Positions 57,938 to 64,000 of a DNA stretch of 64,000 nucleotides are shown one piece after another. Below the pieces are notes generated by a model. The model made no database searches and was not told the DNA's origin. It worked only from the letters and a program-made list of their open reading frames with translations. The first letter of the stretch is position 1, and the number at the start of each line of letters is the position of its first letter. Origin of the DNA: Galerina marginata (lineage: Eukaryota > Basidiomycota > Agaricomycetes > Agaricales > Galerinaceae); assembly GCA_023014335.1 (NCBI GenBank), contig JAECYW010000031.1, forward strand, positions 248,001 to 312,000. Direction: 5' to 3'. The translations under genes were made by a program, and so were the position numbers.

Positions 57938-58531
57938 ATGTGTGGTGAGGGCGTCCAGGAGCTGTCGCGTTGCTGAGGACCCCGTCTCCGATGCACTGCC
58001 CCAAGAAATAACGCGCACACCTCAGGCTGGCCAGAACTTCTCTCCAAGATAGACGCCCTGGCCACGAATAGCTCATCAAGGAGGGACTATGGGTCGGAGA
58101 CGATGGTGTGTCCCCGCCCACCGGGAGAATGTCGAGCACAGGTGTTCTCAACATCTCACCTCACCTGGTAAAAATAATATTCTAGCTGGCTTTGCATTTT
58201 TATCGCGTACTCTAGGATACCGAATATTGTCACGGACAGTGAGTTGACAACTTCTGATATCTTTTCTCTCGAGCTCGTTGCCATGTTCACAGCACTGTGA
58301 TATCACCACCAGTATCAACATCGTCTATTCTTATTCTCAGGAGGAGTAAATATAAGGTGGCTATTGAGATTTCAGCAAGTGAGCACGGCACCAGCTTGTT
58401 GCTTTAAGCAATTACCGCCAAGTCGAGCGCAACCAGCACCTTCGATCAAGGTAGGTATTAGCCTCTCGTTCTATGCTTCTTGTGGTTCTTACAGTCAATG
58501 TCCCCCTCCTTTATTCTCAGAGTTCGTCTAA

Positions 58532-60685
58532 ATGTCATATTCCATTGTTAACAGCATCGAATCTCTCACATATTACGACCTGTTTGTGCCCTCCATTCAT
58601 ATGTTTTCCAAGAAACTGAGGCTTATCCAGGAGGGCCTGGCAATACTTCCAGCTTGCAAGCTTCGTCATGATGGTCTATGATCACAGTACGTCAGCTTCT
58701 CCAAGATTGGTGGCACTGTTATGTTGAGAATTGAGACAGTAATAACATTTTCAGACGAGGTACTTTGAAGGCTTAAACATAGCTCCCACAATTTAGAGAC
58801 CTAACTAACTTTAATGATGCTATTTAGGTAGAACAAATCTGGAGGCGACCTTTCACCGGGGTATCATGGTTATTCTTAATAAACCGATACATTACTCCTT
58901 TGCAATATATAGTTGTCATTGACGGTATCATCAATTATATTTTCAAAGTCGACGTAAAGTGCTAAATTCATAACGTTAGCCTTTACGGATTCTCGATGGA
59001 ACAAAGCGGTAAGTTATGTGTCTTTCCAATCTTCAATCTGGAACTGATCCTGGAGTTGGAAATTATATCTCAGGCGTATGTTATCGTCAACCCATCACCC
59101 TACTTTGTTTTCTGACGGGATGTAAAAGCTGTAACCGGTTTGTCACCTTTGAAGGGACGTTGACGGTTCTCTTAGTCGCCGGTGAGAAATTTCTCAGTCC
59201 CAGAGTTGGAGTTGGAGACCTGTCTGGCTGACCTGTTTGGCGCAATTCTCATTGCCAGTGGGCGAAGGTAAGTGTCATTATCTATGTCAGTGAAAAATCG
59301 AATAACGCATGTTCGTCAGTTCTCATGATCCTTCGTGTTTATGCCCTCTATGGTCGTAGTCGGATCATTCTTGCAGTCTTGGGTATCCTTTGGATCATAC
59401 AAGTTACAATAGGGTGTTTCACGGTAGGGCAACTTTGCCCCAACTTGGGTTCCAACTTGAATCCCAACTTTGGTCAAGTTGGAAAGGCAAAGTTGGGCCG
59501 ATTTCGCAAGTTGGGATGCGAATCGTGCTCCGGAGCACGACTCGCATCCCAACTTGATGCCCAACTTTGCTCCCAACTCGAATTTCCAACTTCCATACCT
59601 TCCATAAAAGGCAGCCCGATCAGCAAATAGTCGGGTTGGCAACGGGTCCGGAGGTAAGTTGGCCAACTCTACCGTGAAACACCCAAGGCCAACGGAAATT
59701 TCAAGTTTTGCAACTTGTCCTCAAATTGGGGCCCAAGTTGGGACCAAAGTTGGAGGCGAAGTTGGGCTCAAGTTGGGCTACTGTGAAACACCCTAATATC
59801 ACCCGTCGGTCTAAAGACAGGCTTTCGTCAGTTTCTGGAATCTGTATATAGAAAATCACTACTAATAACGGCGATGCAGCGGAACCCCATCCTCCTACCC
59901 CTGGTACGCTTTCGTAAGACAACAAGGATGTAAAGATGTGACCAGATCTGAGTTTAGGTTGCATATTGTGGGGAACGAACCCATTTTCTCGTAGGTTGTC
60001 TTTAATTTAGTCACCTGAAAAGTCCCTCTAACTAATGGACCAAGCGGTCGTGTGGATTACTCCTCTTATAATCGATAGTACGATCTTCTTCCTTACCATC
60101 TGGAAAACCAAGAGCCATGTCAAGTTTTCCCGTCAAATGCCGTAGGATATCAGTGTCGTCTGCCTTGATCAATTTCTCTAATGTGCCATCCAGAACTTTG
60201 TCGCTATTGGTCCGGGATGGCGCGCTATATTTCTCAGTCATTTGCACGTCCAATTTTTTAAGCATGCTTATGTTTTTCGTGAGCCATACCGCCAGGTTTG
60301 CTGGATGCGCCTTATTGATACCTCTATTTTGTAGCGTGGACCGGATGGATTGAAGATGATAGGAACGTCATTCAGCCAGCTCCTCACGTCAACAATGATT
60401 TCGCGACTTGTTCTCAACCTAAGTTCCGTGAGCCAGGATACAGATACACGGGACACGCTTGAACCACTTGGTTTCCATTCAGCATCCTTTGCAGAAAGGA
60501 CTATGTTGCACATCAGGGGAGAACAGCATTCCCGAAGCTCAGAGACAGCTGGGGATATACTAAGAGCTTACACTAGGCGCATAAACGGTTCCTCCAGGAA
60601 CAAAAAAGCATTTCCTAAGCATTCGGAAATATGGACTATTCAAAGTTCAGAAAAACATTACTATATGGAGTACCGAAATAATTAA
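58532..60685 (+). pseudogene. DUF6533-type membrane protein, block A copy 2 (disrupted)
   Basis: Paralogue of A1 with the same exon order: ATG at 58532, YFQLASFVMMVYDH at about 58640, VEQIWRRPFTG at about 58830, LRVYALYGRSRIILAV at about 59328, RDGALYFSVI at about 60210 and SRLVLNL at about 60400. Three defects are visible. The first intron donor (A1 'gtcacc') reads 'attacg' near 58572, with no in-phase GT close by. A 382-bp MITE sits in the exon after the RVYALYGR helix and brings a stop. The 3' end runs into a long inverted repeat at 60611-60763. Removing the MITE and one TA would leave an open frame there, so that hit is later than the duplication. Confidence 0.72.
59412..59793. mobile_element. 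MITE with GGGTGTTTCAC termini, TA target site
   Basis: The left end is GGGTGTTTCACGGTAG and the right end CTACTGTGAAACACCC (one mismatch). TA flanks both sides (59410-59411 and 59794-59795). A third terminal copy, CTACCGTGAAACACCC, ends at 59684, giving an inner 273-bp unit with perfect 16-bp ends. The interior is full of CCCAACTTG-type repeats, and a perfect palindrome (GTGCTCCGGAGCAC) lies at about 59524-59537. There is no transposase. A1 at 44565-44575 shows the corresponding site without the insertion. Confidence 0.85.
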
Positions 60686-60763
60686 TGGAGTACCGGCGGT
60701 ACTCCATATAGTAATGTTTTTCTGAAATTCAAACAGCCCATATTTCTGAATGGCTTGTCCGAA
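60611..60763. repeat. Long inverted repeat (hairpin)
   Basis: Perfect 30-base arms at 60646-60675 and 60697-60726 (TTCAGAAAAACATTACTATA onward) flank a 21-base spacer. Imperfect complementarity extends about 35 bases further out on both sides. The spacer itself holds a second TGGAGTACC copy that can pair with the right arm. It could be a fold-back element or a local inverted duplication. Confidence 0.75.
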
Positions 60764-61929
60764 ATCCGGCCAACTATTCTTGCGCGTAGTGTTAGTGGAT
60801 AGGGCGTGGTGGAAGAGTGGAGATCTAACGTAGTCACGAGATGGTTAATTCTAATAAATTTTATGCGGCACCTCAAATAGTCTGTACAGGGTGACGTTGA
60901 TGATAGGTGGGTCACGGACCAGCAGTGATTGAAGACAGTATACGTGCCCTATTTGAGAAGCACCAAAAGCCCCCTCTGTCGACGAGTGCAGTAATCGCCA
61001 GTTACAGCTAAGGCAGCGATCGAGGACTTAGTAAAGCAGTTGGACATCGAATTTCCGCGAAGTCCCATCCATAGGACGAGCCAAAGCATCCACTAGAACT
61101 CAAATTCGAGGTTCGAACTTAGCTACTATGGATTCAAGGCCGGAGGTGGGTATACAGTCGCGATCGTGGTGGTGTGGAAGTCGATGTTGATGTCGGTGTA
61201 GCGATCAGTAATGCAGTAGCCACCATGTAATCGACCCTATCGCTCATTTTCTTCTTCGTTAGTAGGCCCAACATCTACACCTGCACATGTCGCCACATTC
61301 GCGTTTGGCCCCTCCTTCGTTTGCATGAACCGTCCGTCCAACGAACTGGGCAAGCGTGATGACTCGTGAATGTGATGAGGCGAGACAGAGACGGACATAG
61401 ATCTATGGAGAGGTTGGATCGTCTACAAAGAACCCATTACGTTTAATGGCTTCCTCGAGTACAATATCTTCCAGAGTTCATCTGCTCTAACGGTGATTCG
61501 CCTGAGTCGGAGCCTCAGGTTGGCCTCCGGTGGGACGACGCTTAGACAGTAATAAAAAATTTGTTCAGTTTCGGCGTACTTTCAAGTGATAGCCTCGATG
61601 GTTCCCAATACGAACCAGATGGTAAGATGAAGAAAGGACATAGCTGAGACAGCAATGCGACGCAAGAGCATACGAAGAATTCCTGACAATGAGGTAATCT
61701 GCGAGCCGTCAAGTCAGGAGAAATCGCCCAAGTCGTATGGTCAGTGTTTTGGAATCATGAATATGTGTTGCAGGTACCGAAACACGCGTTTGAAAATGAA
61801 ATGATGTTACAGTAAATTGGCAAGCACACTGGCAGGAATGAGTACCTAAAGAGAATGGAGGCCAAGCCGATGGCCCGAAGCATTCTATAATAACGCAAAA
61901 TTTTCAACAGGTTGGGGTGGGTACAAGCT
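60764..61929. other. No gene; contains a UstYa relic
   Basis: Apart from the UstYa exon fragment at 61424-61475, no coding or repeat structure was recognised. Confidence 0.35.
61424..61475 (+). pseudogene. UstYa-like exon fragment
   Basis: The translation YKEPITFNGFLEYNIF closely matches YKEPVTFNGTLEYPSIY of exon 2 of the gene at 41222. 29 of 36 bases agree in the best stretch. Similarity ends after about 50 bases and neither HxxHC motif is found nearby, so this is a relic of a second copy. Confidence 0.6.
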
Positions 61930-63260
61930 CGTTTCTTGCGCCCCGCCGAGGTAGTTCCTCAGCAACCAACGACGTAAGTTTATGAGTGGAGAACGGTGTT
62001 TTGACGCTGGTGGCAGGTTGGGTGCTGGAGAATCAAGTGAAGTCGTCAGTTCGATGATTTAGAGGAAAACGACGAAGAAAAAAGGATGGCAAAATAGAGT
62101 CGTAGCTAAAAAAGGACAGGAAGAAAATATGAACAAGACATACGTTTACAAACCAATGTCGACCTTCCCCTCAAGTGCTCATCTTTGTCCCTATCGAGCA
62201 TCGGTATCTTCTTATCTTCAGCACCACCATAGCCGTGCTTTCCCCCCTTCTTCTCGTATTCGTATTCAATATTCAGATGAGAACGTAAGTGTAGGCGAGC
62301 CGTAAACAGAATGGGGCTGAGATCGACTAATATATGCGCGTGAACGGAGACAAAATCGGACTGCGCGTCGACGAACAGTCATCCGATCTTTCGGGGAAAG
62401 GTTTGGGTGCGAGTTGGACCAAAATGGGCGAGGACTAGAGTAAGAATAAAGTTGTTATGTACTGAAGGACAGAGAGCAAAAAACTCACGGAGATATCGCA
62501 GGTGTTTTCACCGGCAGGAGTGCAAGCAGACGATGCATCGCATCCCCGTCGTCCACTCCGATTCAAGAGGTGAGTGTGCAGCCTGAAACGTCAGGGACAT
62601 CGCGGACGGCACGTTCTCCTCGCCAGCAGCGCCAGGCACATAACACAGGTCACAGCACTGCATTAGGCCACATTGCGCCTCTTACAAACTATCCATCGCT
62701 CCTCGGCCAGCAGCGCATCCGAAGCAGGACTTCAAAGTCGTTCGTCCAACGAGATGGCCGTATAGTTTCGACTGGCCCAGGTGGGTGTATGCGTTAAGCG
62801 GAGCCGAAGACGGGTAATTATTGAGGTAAAGGGCGTGATGAGGCCCGAAGGCAGGGTAGTGTGTAGACCGGAGACTGGGTTATGGGTGTAGAAGGAGAAC
62901 AGCGGGTTCTGTGTGCTCTGCGGCGCAGGGCTTCAAGCTTCAAGTTCGACGTGCTCATCGTCGTGGGCGCAGCGTGGAGGACAACACAGACGCCATGCCA
63001 GAGACCGTCGTCGAGCGTGATGACAGAGAGCACAGGTGCGCGTCGGAGTCGGGCGAGTCAGACAAGTGTCTTGACGTGAATGACTAGAAGAGGCAGAGGG
63101 CTGCGCTCAGTCGATAGATGGTTATTCTGGTATATCCCGGTTTGTCGTTGCCATCGAGCACAGTGAGCTAGCTAGACGTCGGGCCTTCCATTCCAAACAC
63201 CGCCAAATGAGCGGCACGTGTAATCAATATTATCTTTGCCCGATAACAAGCATGACTCCC
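61930..63260. repeat. Block B copy 3 (right part)
   Basis: Matches 46710-47900 and 53580-54440. Shared stretches include 'gtcgtcagttcgatgatttagag', 'cacggagatatcgcaggtgttttcac' and 'gccatccagcacagtgagct'-like sequence. The left part of block B is absent. There is no intact gene. Confidence 0.55.
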
Positions 63261-63332
63261 AACATCGACGCCGGTTGGCATTTAGAATAACATCTCAGAC
63301 TGTTGAATTCATCACTCTTCCCTCTAGTACTG

Positions 63333-64000
63333 TTAAGTTACAATGAAACTTTCGGCATTACGATCTCCTATCGTCCACAAACCCGTTGTCAATCCATGTC
63401 CTTGAAGTAGTTCCACCCGACCTTCCAATATTCCTGTTCTCTTGATACGAAAAGAAATAGGCAACCGAAAAAACATTGGTCTAGGCATTATATCCATTCC
63501 TTCACCCCTTGGACATAGTACAGTGGTGGGACAATCCACGTCGTATATGACATTTTCTCCACACCAAAGGACGCCATCCGTCAACAAGCGACGGATGATG
63601 AACTCGTATCCTCCAAGGCTAATCCTGGCTGGTGGCGTCTGTGCAAGGGTATGGCCTTCCCCTATCTTGGTGACACCGTTTTCCATAGTAGAGGCCAAAA
63701 TGGTTTGGGCCAACGATGAATACCCTTTTCCGACGAGCTCGTGAATCGCGTACCACAAGATTTCGGTGTTCTTATACAAATCATCGGGATTTGACACGCT
63801 GGAGATGAGAGACGAGTACTTGCTTCGAACGTTGGGAAGATGAATTGGAGTGTCGATTTCCAAGAGCCAGCCTTGGATGAGGAGGCCGGAGTTCTCTATT
63901 TGGCAGTCAATACGGTGGTAATGATTAACGCTTTCGAAGTGGACTAGAGTCGAGAGGCAGATGGAGGCCGGTGGCAACCAGGAGAAAGCCTTCTCTGTAG
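63333..64000 (-). CDS. 3' part of an unrecognised gene leaving the window
   Basis: A single open frame of more than 210 codons on the minus strand ends at 63333 and stays open to the window edge. The composition is balanced. Fragments include HRIDCQIENSGLLIQGWLLE, ILWYAIHELVGKGYSSLAQ and GGYEFIIRRLLTDGVLWCG. No signal peptide, helix or catalytic motif is seen in this part. It could be the C-terminal region of a large Agaricomycete protein such as a HET-type protein, but nothing seen here supports a specific name. Confidence 0.65.
   Translation of the reverse strand, partial: TEKAFSWLPPASICLSTLVHFESVNHYHRIDCQIENSGLLIQGWLLEIDTPIHLPNVRSKYSSLISSVSNPDDLYKNTEILWYAIHELVGKGYSSLAQTILASTMENGVTKIGEGHTLAQTPPARISLGGYEFIIRRLLTDGVLWCGENVIYDVDCPTTVLCPRGEGMDIMPRPMFFRLPISFRIKRTGILEGRVELLQGHGLTTGLWTIGDRNAESFIVT

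Noticed and set aside
1..64000. CRISPR arrays, bacterial operons, rRNA genes
   Set aside because: No regularly spaced direct repeats, no ribosome-binding-site logic and no rRNA motifs were found; intron-rich genes show this is eukaryotic DNA.

Overview
This window looks like nuclear DNA of an Agaricomycete (mushroom-forming basidiomycete). The genes are split by many 43-70 base introns (mostly GT-AG, two GC-AG). Several gene families are ones I know mainly from that class: DUF6533- and DUF6534-type seven-helix proteins, a UstYa/DUF3328 oxidase, and a reducing PKS ending in a reductase domain. Gene density is low. Much of the sequence is dispersed repeats, miniature transposons and relics. All identifications come from reading motifs and splice phases by eye; no database search was possible.

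Layout. 0-8 kb: old repeats, one TA-flanked MITE (3935-4179) and a strand-skewed block with no convincing gene. 8-9.2 kb: a six-exon alpha/beta hydrolase whose nucleophile position is Ala. 9.97-10.47 kb: a hAT-like MITE. 11.0-12.3 kb: membrane-protein gene D1. 14.2-22.2 kb: a 20-exon PKS (KS-AT-DH-KR-ACP-R, about 2317 aa). 24.5-25.8 kb: D2, an intact paralogue of D1, so the PKS is bracketed by a duplicated gene. 22.3-28.1 kb also holds copies of an unclassified repeat. 29.7-30.3 kb: a small secreted protein made of three tandem six-cysteine (knottin-spaced) units, each repeat carried on its own duplicated exon. 30.5-31.4 kb: an unrecognised three-exon gene. 31.5-33.9 kb: a pyrimidine-rich block holding a solo LTR. 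34.3-36.2 kb: a large membrane protein. 39.5-39.7 kb: a 57-aa secreted peptide gene. 41.2-42.3 kb: the UstYa-like oxidase. 43.7-45.5 kb: DUF6533 gene A1. 49.1-51.0 kb: a DUF6534 gene. 51.4-51.9 kb: the 3' end of a non-LTR retrotransposon. 56.0-57.9 kb: a complete short LTR element with apparently identical LTRs and one Gag-like ORF. 58.5-60.7 kb: A2, a broken paralogue of A1 interrupted by a MITE. 63.3-64 kb: the 3' part of a gene leaving the window.

The right third is a mosaic of two duplicated blocks. Block A is 42.6-45.5 and 55.5-60.6 kb. Block B is 37.5, 45.5, 52.0 and 61.9 kb. Comparing copies gives near-empty sites that date the LTR-element and MITE insertions after the duplication.

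Functionally, the PKS should release its product reductively as an aldehyde or alcohol. Its KR lacks two of the four catalytic positions, so the degree of reduction is uncertain. The hydrolase and D1/D2 are its nearest neighbours, but no P450 or transporter is visible, so a classical cluster is not demonstrated. The UstYa-like oxidase and the small secreted peptide 1.5 kb away could be a peptide-modifying pair, but this is speculative.
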